From assembly GCA_003533405.1 (NCBI GenBank), contig DQDL01000054.1, forward strand, positions 9,194 to 14,861: 5,668 nt of DNA, read 5' to 3'. Source of the stretch: Clostridiales bacterium (GTDB lineage Bacteria; Bacillota; Clostridia; Oscillospirales; Oscillospiraceae). The notes under the pieces were generated by a model that did not search any database, had not been told where the DNA came from, and saw nothing but the letters and a program-made list of their open reading frames with translations. Below, piece by piece: positions 1 to 5,416 of this stretch (positions within the stretch are counted from its first letter, which is position 1; each line of letters opens with the position of its first letter). Both the position numbers and the translations under genes were made by a program.

Positions 1-738
1 ACCTACCGCCGCAAAAAGCACGGCTGGGTCAAATGGGCGGGGCTCGCCGCATGCCTGGCGCTTGCGGTCGCAGCCGTTTTGCCGAGCGCCGCAAAGCAGC
101 CCGCAGCAGCGCCCGACACGCCGAGCGTTGCAATGTCCGGCGTTCACATCAACGAGATGCTGCCGATGATACGCGACGGCTCGAAGGTCGGGTACGACCC
201 GAGTTACTGCGACAATGTCACTTGGGACAAGGCCGCCATCATCAAATACTACGGCAGCGACCTGACCCCGGCTTACATCCCCGAGGGGCTCGTCCCTGCC
301 GAGAGCAACGGCACGGCATCGGTGTACATCAAAAAGGACGGCAAGATGGTCGAGGACATGGTCGGGCTCGGCTTTTACCACGACTACTACGCCGACGGAA
401 GCCCGAAGCTCACCGATGGTGTTGCGGCGGTCAAGGGCTTTTCCGTCGAGGCATCTAGGCTTGGCAAATTTGACGACTGCTGCGTGGCGATGCCTGACGG
501 CGAGGCGGCGGAGACCACCGATATCGGCGGCGTTTCCGTCACCTTCGGCCACTACGAGAGCGACTACGGCCCCTACGACCCCGACACGCACGAGCCCGCC
601 GGACAGTACGAACGATACACCGCCGAGTTTACGCTTGACGGCATCAGCTACCGCATAACCACCGACCAGCTTGCGCAGGACGAGATCGTGAAGATCGCAG
701 CGTCCATTATCTACGGAGAAGCGGTCACGATCAAATAA
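1..738 (+). CDS. Membrane-anchored anti-sigma-like protein with DUF4367-like C-terminus (5' end cut off by window)
   Basis: The frame is open from base 1 to the TAA at 736-738 (245 codons), so the gene starts before the window. The first visible residues are basic (YRRKKHGW), followed by one hydrophobic segment at visible residues 10-27 (VKWAGLAACLALAVAAVLP). A low-complexity Ala/Pro linker and a soluble domain of about 200 residues come next. This fits a cytoplasmic N-terminus outside the window, one membrane helix and an extracytoplasmic C-terminal domain. The ending, ISYRITTDQLAQDEIVKIA, resembles the last strand and helix of DUF4367 domains, common at the C-termini of Firmicutes anti-sigma-like proteins. 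The TTG at codon 27 lies inside the membrane segment and has no ribosome binding site, so it is not the start. The family call is by pattern only. A sigma gene just upstream would support an anti-sigma role. Membrane topology is fairly sure; function is not. Confidence 0.6.
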   Translation, partial: TYRRKKHGWVKWAGLAACLALAVAAVLPSAAKQPAAAPDTPSVAMSGVHINEMLPMIRDGSKVGYDPSYCDNVTWDKAAIIKYYGSDLTPAYIPEGLVPAESNGTASVYIKKDGKMVEDMVGLGFYHDYYADGSPKLTDGVAAVKGFSVEASRLGKFDDCCVAMPDGEAAETTDIGGVSVTFGHYESDYGPYDPDTHEPAGQYERYTAEFTLDGISYRITTDQLAQDEIVKIAASIIYGEAVTIK

Positions 739-741
739 GAA

Positions 742-767
742 AACGGGCAGCCCGAAGGCTGCCCGTT
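742..767. terminator. Bidirectional intrinsic terminator between convergent genes
   Basis: An 11-bp perfect stem (742-752 with 757-767) is closed by the loop CGAA, which reads UUCG on the minus strand, an exceptionally stable tetraloop. The minus-strand tail is T-rich (TTTTCTTATTT), so it is strongest as the terminator of the aspartokinase gene. On the plus strand the tail is only CAGTTT, a weaker terminator for the gene ending at 738. Confidence 0.88.
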
Positions 768-771
768 CAGT

Positions 772-1728
772 TTAACTAAAGAAATGCCGATGGATAAGCT
801 CCAGTGACGGCAGGACATTTTCCGGCGCAACAGTTACGGCGCACACGCCGTCGTGCAGCTCGCCCGAGAAAACCACGATGCCGCTGTCGGCGAGCACCGC
901 CACGGCCTCGGCAAGCGTCTGCGCATCGACCGCCGCCCCGACGACGCTGATTTTATTCGCCGCCTTGTCACGGGTCACGCCGCACACCGGCGGCCTTTCG
1001 GCAAAGCTCGACACCACGGTGCCTGCCCTGCGTGTGAAGCTTGAAAGCAGCGTCAGCTCCACATTTCCCGCTATCGCTGCTTCTACCGCACGGGAGTGCA
1101 GCACCTGCGAGCCACCGAGGGCGAGCCGCAGCATATCGGCGTAGTCGATGCGGTCAAGCTTCCTTGCGCCCGTGACGAGACGGGGATCGGCGGTGTAAAC
1201 GCCATCGACATCGGAGTATATCTCGCAGCGGGAAGCACCCAGCGCAGCGGCGAGTGCTACCGCCGTCGTGTCCGAGCCGCCACGACCGAGCGTGGTGACA
1301 TCGTCGTTTTCGTTGACGCCCTGAAAGCCGGCGACAAGGACGATCTTTCCCGCCTTGAGCTCACGGTGCAGCCTGTCGGTGCTTATGTCCAGAATTCTTG
1401 CAGCGCCGTGGACGGTGTCGGTGAAAATTCCCGCCTGTCTGCCGGAGAGCGACACACAGTCGAGCCCCATCGAGTGCAGCTGCATTGCCATGAGGGCAAC
1501 GGAGCCGAGCTCCCCTGTCGACAGCAGCACATCCAGCTCCCGCCGGTGCGGCGACTGCGTTATCTCGCCTGCGTTTTCCAAAAGCGTATCGGTCGTATCC
1601 CCCCGGGCGGACAGTACGACCACCGGGCCGTCGCCGTGCGCATGGGCATCGGCGATGATGCCGGCGACCCGCCTGATCCGTTCGGCGTCGGCGACAGAGC
1701 TCCCACCGAATTTTTGTACTATCAGCAT
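772..1728 (-). CDS. lysC: Aspartate kinase, short form with a reduced C-terminal ACT region
   Basis: Phosphorylates L-aspartate with ATP, the first step towards lysine, threonine, methionine and diaminopimelate; cytoplasmic. The amino acid kinase domain is complete: KFGGSSV at 6-12, GDTTD at 43-47, STGELGS at 70-76, SGRQAGI at 95-101, AGFQGV at 133-138, TLGRGGSDTTA at 146-156 and YSDVDGVYTADPR at 171-183. At 318 residues it is well below the roughly 400-450 usual for monofunctional aspartokinases. Only about 70 residues follow the kinase domain. They contain one ACT-like unit (NKISVVGA near 258, ending LELIHRHFF) that lacks the usual D-PG turn, where most relatives have two ACT domains. The ATG has GGGGG six bases upstream. 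The gene lies downstream of pheB with a terminator-like hairpin between them. The kinase identity is secure; feedback control is probably atypical (inference). The symbol is for the family, not a proven lysine-sensitive isozyme. Confidence 0.93.
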   Translation of the reverse strand: MLIVQKFGGSSVADAERIRRVAGIIADAHAHGDGPVVVLSARGDTTDTLLENAGEITQSPHRRELDVLLSTGELGSVALMAMQLHSMGLDCVSLSGRQAGIFTDTVHGAARILDISTDRLHRELKAGKIVLVAGFQGVNENDDVTTLGRGGSDTTAVALAAALGASRCEIYSDVDGVYTADPRLVTGARKLDRIDYADMLRLALGGSQVLHSRAVEAAIAGNVELTLLSSFTRRAGTVVSSFAERPPVCGVTRDKAANKISVVGAAVDAQTLAEAVAVLADSGIVVFSGELHDGVCAVTVAPENVLPSLELIHRHFFS

Positions 1729-1739
1729 GGTGATCCCCC

Positions 1740-1771
1740 AAAAGAAAAGAGTAGAGCCAAAGGCTCTACTC
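1740..1771 (-). terminator. Intrinsic terminator or attenuator between pheB and lysC
   Basis: Read on the minus strand, a 10-bp perfect stem (GAGTAGAGCC / GGCTCTACTC, 1749-1758 with 1762-1771) has a 3-nt loop and runs into TTTTCTTTT at 1740-1748. The lysC ribosome binding site (GGGGG) follows at once. It lies only about 20 bases past the pheB stop and 12 before the lysC start, so it should reduce lysC transcription from the pheB promoter. No good separate lysC promoter is visible in the 62-base gap. Confidence 0.8.
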
Positions 1772-1790
1772 CATAGTATTCAATTGTGCA

Positions 1791-2231
1791 TCAGCCTGCC
1801 ATTATTTCGACCGAAACAACGCCCGACACGGAGTAAAGACGGCTTATGAGCTCATCGGTCTCGACGGCAACGGACTCTGCCACGAACGACACCGTCACCA
1901 GCGCCACGCCGTTTGCGGGGATGCTCTGGTTTATCGTGAGAATATTTGCGCCCGTTTCGGTAAAAATAGACAGGACGGCGGCAAGCTTGCCGGGCTTGTC
2001 GTGCAGCTTGATGTGCAGGGTCGTGATGTTGTCCCGCTTCATGTCACGGAACGGAGCGATCGCATCCTTGTACTTATAAAATGCGCTGCGGCTGAGGTCA
2101 ACGGCCTCGACCGCCTCGGCGACCGTGCGGGCAGCGCCCGTCTCCAGCAGCGCCTTGGCCTCCGTGACCTTGACGAAAACCTCGGGAAGTGCATCGGCCT
2201 TGATGAGATAATATTTCGGCTTTCCTGTCAT
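1791..2231 (-). CDS. pheB: Stand-alone ACT-domain protein, PheB/UPF0735 family
   Basis: 146 residues, matching the usual PheB length (about 145-150). The N-terminal part, KPKYYLIKADALPEVFVKV to LSRSAFYKYKDAIAPF (about 4-64), is characteristic of the family, including the SRSAFYKYKD box, and looks like a small helical, possibly DNA-binding segment. Residues about 70-146 are one ACT domain (ITTLHIKLHDKPGKLAAVLS, with the DKPG ligand-turn motif, then TGANILTINQ). ACT domains bind amino acids. The family's molecular role is not established; in Bacillus it sits beside prephenate dehydratase, in clostridia often beside aspartate-family genes. I place the start at the ATG 2229-2231 because AAAGGAG (2240-2246) is spaced 8 bases from it, whereas the upstream GTG at 2238-2240 overlaps that site. 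It is the first gene of a unit with the aspartokinase, so regulation of aspartate-family flux is likely (inference). Confidence 0.9.
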   Translation of the reverse strand: MTGKPKYYLIKADALPEVFVKVTEAKALLETGAARTVAEAVEAVDLSRSAFYKYKDAIAPFRDMKRDNITTLHIKLHDKPGKLAAVLSIFTETGANILTINQSIPANGVALVTVSFVAESVAVETDELISRLYSVSGVVSVEIMAG

Positions 2232-2243
2232 CGTATTCACTCC

Positions 2244-2272
2244 TTTGCGGGATCATAAGGAAAGTTTATCAT
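2244..2272 (+). promoter_or_regulatory. Possible promoter for the ydcZ-type gene
   Basis: TTTGCG (2244-2249) and TATCAT (2267-2272) are 17 bases apart, a moderate sigma-A match. Its -10 overlaps the -10 of the divergent pheB promoter, so the two may compete for polymerase. No better plus-strand match was seen before the gene at 2323. Confidence 0.3.
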
Positions 2273-2291
2273 ATCGGCACGGCTTTTACAA
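2263..2291 (-). promoter_or_regulatory. Probable sigma-A promoter for pheB-lysC
   Basis: On the minus strand, TTGTAA (2286-2291) and TAAACT (2263-2268) are separated by 17 bases. The predicted start near 2256 leaves a short leader of about 25 bases containing the AAAGGAG ribosome binding site of pheB. Its -35 lies inside the spacer of the 2275-2297 dyad. Confidence 0.5.
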
Positions 2292-2297
2292 GTGCCG
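2275..2297. promoter_or_regulatory. Operator-like dyad in the divergent promoter region
   Basis: CGGCAC (2275-2280) and GTGCCG (2292-2297) form an exact 6-bp inverted repeat with an 11-base spacer. The dyad covers the -35 of the pheB promoter and sits at the predicted start of the plus-strand transcript, so a bound regulator could affect both directions. It could also be a small hairpin in the ydcZ leader, or chance. Confidence 0.3.
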
Positions 2298-2322
2298 CAG
2301 GAAAAAGGGTGGTTTATTAAAA

Positions 2323-2754
2323 ATGCTTTGGGGCATCATTTTCAGTATTATCGCAGGCATGGCAATGAGCGTGCAGGGCGTCATGAATACCCGGCTCGGC
2401 GAGGGCATCGGCAATATGGAGGCCAACGCCTTCGTGCAGGGCAGCGCCTTTGCGCTGGCGCTCATTGTGCTGCTTTTCTATCGGCAGGGCAGCTTCTCGG
2501 CGCTCGGGCAGGTCAACAAGCTGTACTGGCTCGGCGGCGTTTTGGGACTTGTCATCACTCTCACGGTCATGCTCGGCATCAAAAGCCTCGGCACGACCCT
2601 CGCCATATCCATTATACTCATTTCGCAGCTTTTTATAGCGGCGCTCATCGACGCATTCGGGCTTCTCGGCAGCGAAAAGTTAGCCTTCGGCTGGAACAAA
2701 TATGTCGGCCTTGCCCTCATGACCGGCGGTATGCTGCTGTTCAAAACGGCCTAG
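2323..2754 (+). CDS. ydcZ: YdcZ-type DMT family transporter (small multipass membrane protein)
   Basis: A 143-residue very hydrophobic protein, the usual size for the YdcZ/DUF606 branch of the drug/metabolite transporter superfamily, whose members resemble half of a ten-helix transporter and may act as dimers. Five likely membrane helices lie at about 2-20, 36-53, 69-86, 90-109 and 126-141. The family-type N-terminal signature follows helix 1: AMSVQGVMNTRLGEGIGNMEA (14-34) matches the usual Q-G-x-x-N-xx-L-G pattern. GIKSLGTTLAISIILISQL (85-103) is the second typical block. The start is the ATG at 2323, 10 bases after AGGGTGG; the longer frame from 2245 adds a charged, non-family N-terminus over the promoter. 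Substrate unknown. It is divergent from pheB-lysC, so an amino acid export role is possible, but nothing in the protein shows it. Confidence 0.87.
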   Translation: MLWGIIFSIIAGMAMSVQGVMNTRLGEGIGNMEANAFVQGSAFALALIVLLFYRQGSFSALGQVNKLYWLGGVLGLVITLTVMLGIKSLGTTLAISIILISQLFIAALIDAFGLLGSEKLAFGWNKYVGLALMTGGMLLFKTA

Positions 2755-2775
2755 CTGTATTGAAGCTAAGTTTTT

Positions 2776-2871
2776 TGCCGCACCGATAGGTTGATGGTCA
2801 GACTAAACTCTAGTGTGCACCCACCGGTCGGGCTGACGCAAAAACGACTAGCAGAAGCGTAAAAGCGTATT
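2776..2871 (-). repeat. Repeat copy A (full-length, 96 bp)
   Basis: Read on the minus strand this stretch starts AATACGCTTTTACGC, contains CAGCCCGACCGGTGGG and ends CGGTGCGGCA. My hand alignment gives 57 of 66 identical bases with copy B (5029-5094), with a 30-base gap, and 49 of 56 with copy C (5427-5482), without gaps. Its core is bounded by inverted ends TTTTTGC (2772-2778) and GCAAAAA (2838-2844). It starts 4 bases past the terminator stem of the sigma operon. No family known to me matches. Confidence 0.85.
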
Positions 2872-2905
2872 GAAAAACAGGCAGTGCAAAACGCACTGCC
2901 TGTTT
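2871..2905 (-). terminator. Intrinsic terminator of the sigma/membrane-regulator operon
   Basis: A 13-bp perfect stem, AAACAGGCAGTGC (2875-2887) with GCACTGCCTGTTT (2893-2905), has a 5-base loop (GTTTT on the minus strand) and continues the T-run on the minus strand (TTTTTC). It starts 8 bases after the stop codon at 2914-2916. On the plus strand the tail is short (TTTGG), so it would be only a weak terminator for the ydcZ-type gene. Confidence 0.88.
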
Positions 2906-2913
2906 GGATCAAC

Positions 2914-4419
2914 TTAATAGTTCGGTACTTCGATGCCGTCGGGGGTGATGCTGAAGCAAAATGGATTATCCATTGTGGTGAATACGCTATCGGACCCAAA
3001 ATCCTCTGACATGTAGGCTTCCATCGCCGTTATTACGGGGTATCGCAGCCAGTCCCACTGATGTGTATACACAGCAAAACTGCTAAAACTGTGATTGGTT
3101 TTGTCATAATCCAGATCATCCCTGCCGACCATGGAGTAGGCGATATACCCACGGCACTTCTCGCCGTCAGACGGCATTGAAAATGCGGCAAAGGGCTCGA
3201 TCTTTGTTTGCCCCGCATCGAGGAAGAATGCCGAGATGTAGGTCTTTTCTCCGAGCCAATGGTAAGGCGAGGCGTAGGTCTTGCCGCCCTTGTCGTACAG
3301 CACCCGTCCGGTGAAATTGCCGCCGGAGTATAAATCGTCAGTTTGGTCATTCCTGCGCTGATACGCCGGTCGAACCTTGATTGCTTCCGTGCCGTAAAAG
3401 CCGGGGTTTGAGTTCCATTCAAAGTGGTGAATGACTATCCATTTGTCCTGCTCGCCGGACAGCTTCACGGCGATATTCGTAGTGCGCATATCCCACTTTG
3501 TGTCGCCGTTTTCATACCCGTCATACACCTCGATGCCGATATCCTCCGCACCCTCGCAGGCGGCGATGTCCTCCTCGGTGAGGTCGTTCAGGACATCCTC
3601 GGGGAAGCCCAGTTCCGCCAAGTGCGCCCGTATCTCCTGCGTCTTGTCGGTCACTGCTGCTTCTTTGGGCTGCCAGTCCATGTCGTAGCTGCTGCCGAAG
3701 ATGTAGCCCGCTAAGCAGCCGATGACGACCACCGCAGCGATGACGATGACGATGCACAGGTCGGAGACCTTGACGGCCGCCGGTTTGACGGTGTAGCCGG
3801 CTTCGTCAAGAACCTTTGAGAGCTTGCACAGGTTCACAATGATGAAGATGTACGAAATGAGCAGCACCCCGACGATGATAAGCCCTTCCAGCTGTGCAAG
3901 GGCGGCAAGAACGCCCAGCACATACCACACGAAGAATGCAAACGCCGCACCCGCAGTCGGAGGCAGCCCCGCCTTGCGCTTCACGGCGCACAGACCACGC
4001 CAGAAGCAAAGTATCTGGACAAGCAGCAGCGCAATGACAACGGCGTTGTCGATAGATTGGATATCGGGGGTCAGAATTTCGCTCTTGTAAATGGTCGAGC
4101 TCAGAATGAAGTCGGCAAAGAAGTCCACGGCTCTGAGCACCGCAATTCCGTAGCAGGCGGCAAACCAGCCGTTTTCACGGCGCAGGGTGCGGAAGCCCAA
4201 AAGCAGCAGCACCATGCCGACGGCGGGCAGAATGTAGTTTAAGCCGAGGATTTTGATGGTTATCACGCACAGGGCAAAGCCGAAAAGTATGCGGTTCATC
4301 GCCCGCCGCCACGGGGTCACATCCTCTGTGATATCGTCGGGCGGGAGCTCGGAAACGCTCTGCGAGAGCATTGCGTCAAAGTCACGGTCGTTCATGGCTT
4401 TCCATTCGTGTTCACTCAT
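2914..4419 (-). CDS. Polytopic membrane protein with large extracytoplasmic domain, probable partner of the overlapping ECF sigma factor
   Basis: 501 residues. The short cytoplasmic N-terminus (1-40) is acidic and starts MSEHEWKAMNDRDFDAMLSQ. About seven membrane helices follow: roughly 42-60, 61-78, 84-108, 124-146, 156-176, 178-197 and 219-241. The rest (about 243-501) is one soluble domain, outside the cell if seven helices are correct. It begins with a helical stretch containing GFPEDVLNDLTEEDIAACEG (271-290) and continues as a Tyr/Trp-rich, probably beta-rich region. No zinc-binding H-x3-C-x2-C anti-sigma motif is present. I recognise no named family. The start is the ATG 4417-4419, 8 bases after GGGAGG; the in-frame GTG at 4426-4428 overlaps that site. 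The gene overlaps the sigma stop codon, so translation is probably coupled. Regulation of the sigma factor in response to an envelope signal is inferred from position and topology. Confidence 0.75.
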   Translation of the reverse strand: MSEHEWKAMNDRDFDAMLSQSVSELPPDDITEDVTPWRRAMNRILFGFALCVITIKILGLNYILPAVGMVLLLLGFRTLRRENGWFAACYGIAVLRAVDFFADFILSSTIYKSEILTPDIQSIDNAVVIALLLVQILCFWRGLCAVKRKAGLPPTAGAAFAFFVWYVLGVLAALAQLEGLIIVGVLLISYIFIIVNLCKLSKVLDEAGYTVKPAAVKVSDLCIVIVIAAVVVIGCLAGYIFGSSYDMDWQPKEAAVTDKTQEIRAHLAELGFPEDVLNDLTEEDIAACEGAEDIGIEVYDGYENGDTKWDMRTTNIAVKLSGEQDKWIVIHHFEWNSNPGFYGTEAIKVRPAYQRRNDQTDDLYSGGNFTGRVLYDKGGKTYASPYHWLGEKTYISAFFLDAGQTKIEPFAAFSMPSDGEKCRGYIAYSMVGRDDLDYDKTNHSFSSFAVYTHQWDWLRYPVITAMEAYMSEDFGSDSVFTTMDNPFCFSITPDGIEVPNY

Positions 4420-4954
4420 GCGCTTCACCTCCCAACATCTTGCGCAGGCGCCGCTTCAGGCGGTACAGCCTGCCCTCGACCGCACGCTCGGTAAGGCCGA
4501 GCTCGGACGCTATCTGCGCCGTGGGCTGTAAGTAATAATACTTGCGGTAAAACAGCGTTCTGTCCTTCGGCGAAAGCTTTTCCAAGGCGCTGTGAAGCGC
4601 CGCCTGACGCTCCTTTTGAAGCACTATCTCCTCGGGCGTAGGCTCGGGCGACGGTGTGTCGGGCGGAATTTCATCCAGCCCGCTGTGGTGTGCGTTTTTC
4701 CGTGCGTAGTTTAATGCGGTGTTTCGTGTGACCGCCGTGAGCCAAGCGTTCCAGCTCCCACGGCCGGGGTCGAATTGGTCTATCTTCTCCCAAACACGCA
4801 CCGTGACCTCCGACACGCAGTCGGCCTGATCGTGCGCATCGGGCAAAATGGGCGCAATGACATACCGCATCAGCGGCCCGTAGTGCAGCAGCAGAGCCTC
4901 CATGGCCCGCTCATCGTGCCTGCGCAGCAGCTCAATTATCTCCGGCTGTTTCAC
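4412..4954 (-). CDS. ECF-type (sigma-70 family) RNA polymerase sigma factor
   Basis: 180 residues, the normal size for an ECF sigma factor with only regions 2 and 4. Region 2 spans about 12-88: DCVSEVTVRVWEKIDQFDP (45-63) is the region 2.2-type segment and WNAWLTAVTRNTALNYARK (68-86) the region 2.3/2.4 helix contacting the -10. An acidic, proline-rich linker (92-112) leads to region 4 at about 115-175. There ALEKLSPKDRTLFYRKYYY and the helix-turn-helix TAQIASELGLTERAVEGRLY are plain. The start is GTG 4952-4954, with AGGAGG (4962-4967) 7 bases away. An in-frame upstream GTG at 4999 would add 15 residues encoded over the promoter and ribosome binding site, so I reject it. The gene is first in an operon with the overlapping membrane protein. 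Its target promoters cannot be read from this window. Confidence 0.93.
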   Translation of the reverse strand: MKQPEIIELLRRHDERAMEALLLHYGPLMRYVIAPILPDAHDQADCVSEVTVRVWEKIDQFDPGRGSWNAWLTAVTRNTALNYARKNAHHSGLDEIPPDTPSPEPTPEEIVLQKERQAALHSALEKLSPKDRTLFYRKYYYLQPTAQIASELGLTERAVEGRLYRLKRRLRKMLGGEAHE

Positions 4955-4990
4955 AGCATCGCCTCCTCTCGCCCTGCCCTCTGCTATATT

Positions 4991-4996
4991 ATTATA
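4991..4996 (-). promoter_or_regulatory. Probable -10 box of the sigma operon promoter
   Basis: The minus strand reads TATAAT, a perfect sigma-A -10, about 37 bases before the GTG start, leaving a leader of about 25-30 bases with the AGGAGG site. No clear TTGACA-like -35 lies at 16-18 bases upstream and I could not fit a typical ECF GAAC/CGT pair either, so autoregulation is not shown. Confidence 0.45.
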
Positions 4997-5028
4997 CACG
5001 AGCCAGCAACAAATCCCACGGATTTTTT

Positions 5029-5094
5029 AATACGCATTTACGCTCCTGCTTATCGTTTTTGCCCCAGCCCGACCGTCAACCTGTCTGTGCGGCA
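5029..5094 (+). repeat. Repeat copy B (66 bp, lacks an internal 30 bp)
   Basis: Plus-strand reading starts AATACGCATTTACGC, contains GTTTTTGCCCCAGCCCGACC and ends GTGCGGCA. It aligns to copy A at 57 of 66 bases, with one 30-base block of A absent just after GACC. It lies upstream of the sigma promoter and is oriented opposite to A. A T-run (5023-5028) directly precedes it, as a T-run precedes A. Confidence 0.85.
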
Positions 5095-5185
5095 CTGATT
5101 TTGTGCGCAATCAACAATAAAGAGGTTGCGGAGTTGTGCAAAGTGACAAATCGCAAAATTATTGATAAAAAATCAACAAAGGGTA
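5095..5185. other. AT-rich intergenic stretch upstream of the small RNA promoter
   Basis: No gene. It holds two direct copies of AATCAACAA (5109-5117 and 5171-5179), a TTGAT-A5-ATCAA dyad (5162-5176), and a run of A-rich DNA just before the -35 at 5186 that could act as an UP element. TTGTGCGCAA (5101-5110) and TTGTGCAA (5134-5141) are related near-palindromes. None can be assigned to a known regulator. Confidence 0.4.
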
Positions 5186-5214
5186 TTTACAAACGGGTAG
5201 AGAAGTGCTATTAT
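5186..5214 (+). promoter_or_regulatory. Strong sigma-A-like promoter for the candidate small RNA
   Basis: TTTACA (5186-5191) and TATTAT (5209-5214) are separated by exactly 17 bases and preceded by A/T-rich DNA. It is the best promoter match in the window. The predicted transcription start is near 5221. Confidence 0.75.
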
Positions 5215-5220
5215 TCAATC

Positions 5221-5389
5221 GTCAGATAAATAACAAGCCATCCTAAAAACATTTTTTACTTTCTCTCTCTATTTTGTTTAGGCTGCATAGCAGCCCTGCG
5301 CCGGGTCTCCTCACCCGACGCAATCCCAAGATACCAATCTCGAATAAAAGAGCTGCGCTTCTCCTGTGCGCAGCTCTTTTATTCTTTTT
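5221..5389 (+). ncRNA. Candidate trans-acting small RNA with CU-rich loops (about 170 nt)
   Basis: The segment runs from the predicted start of a strong promoter to a strong terminator and contains no ATG, so a protein is unlikely. In order it shows: an unstructured U/CU-rich region (TTTCTCTCTCT near 5260-5270); a small hairpin GGCTGC-ATA-GCAGCC (5281-5295); a hairpin of 9 pairs and one mismatch (5297-5306 with 5313-5322) with loop CUCCUC; a single-stranded linker containing UCCC (5324-5327); and the terminator hairpin, whose loop contains UCUCCU. Repeated C/U-rich loops able to pair with Shine-Dalgarno sequences are typical of Gram-positive regulatory RNAs such as RoxS/RsaE and LhrC. I see no match to 6S, SRP, RNase P, tmRNA, T-box or other known riboswitch cores. 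A leader or attenuator of a gene beyond the window is the main alternative. Confidence 0.55.
5342..5389 (+). terminator. Strong intrinsic terminator of the candidate small RNA
   Basis: A 17-bp perfect stem (5342-5358 with 5368-5384) encloses a 9-base loop TTCTCCTGT and is followed by TTTTT (5385-5389). The minus-strand side has no T-run after the stem, so it serves the plus strand. Confidence 0.9.
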
Positions 5390-5416
5390 AATAGCGAACG
5401 CCCCCGCAATTTGGTC

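Noticed and set aside
33..458. Arg-rich plus-strand frame overlapping the first gene
   Set aside because: Composition is typical of an out-of-frame reading; the frame open from base 1 gives a coherent membrane segment and domain.
1096..1849. Long plus-strand frames over lysC
   Set aside because: They are antisense shadows of a well-conserved aspartokinase and have no ribosome binding sites or recognisable domains.
2766..2999. Minus-strand open frame whose end (GGCTLEFSLTINLSV) resembles frames in repeat copies B and C
   Set aside because: It overlaps the 3' end of the membrane protein gene and a terminator. The similarity is explained by the DNA repeat, and differences between copies are mostly non-synonymous.
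4955..4999. N-terminal extension of the sigma factor from the GTG at 4999
   Set aside because: It would translate the promoter -10 and the AGGAGG site itself; the GTG at 4954 has ideal spacing and gives a standard-length protein.
5221..5389. 6S RNA
   Set aside because: The 5' and 3' ends do not pair into a closing stem and no long helix with a central bubble is visible; it ends in its own terminator hairpin.
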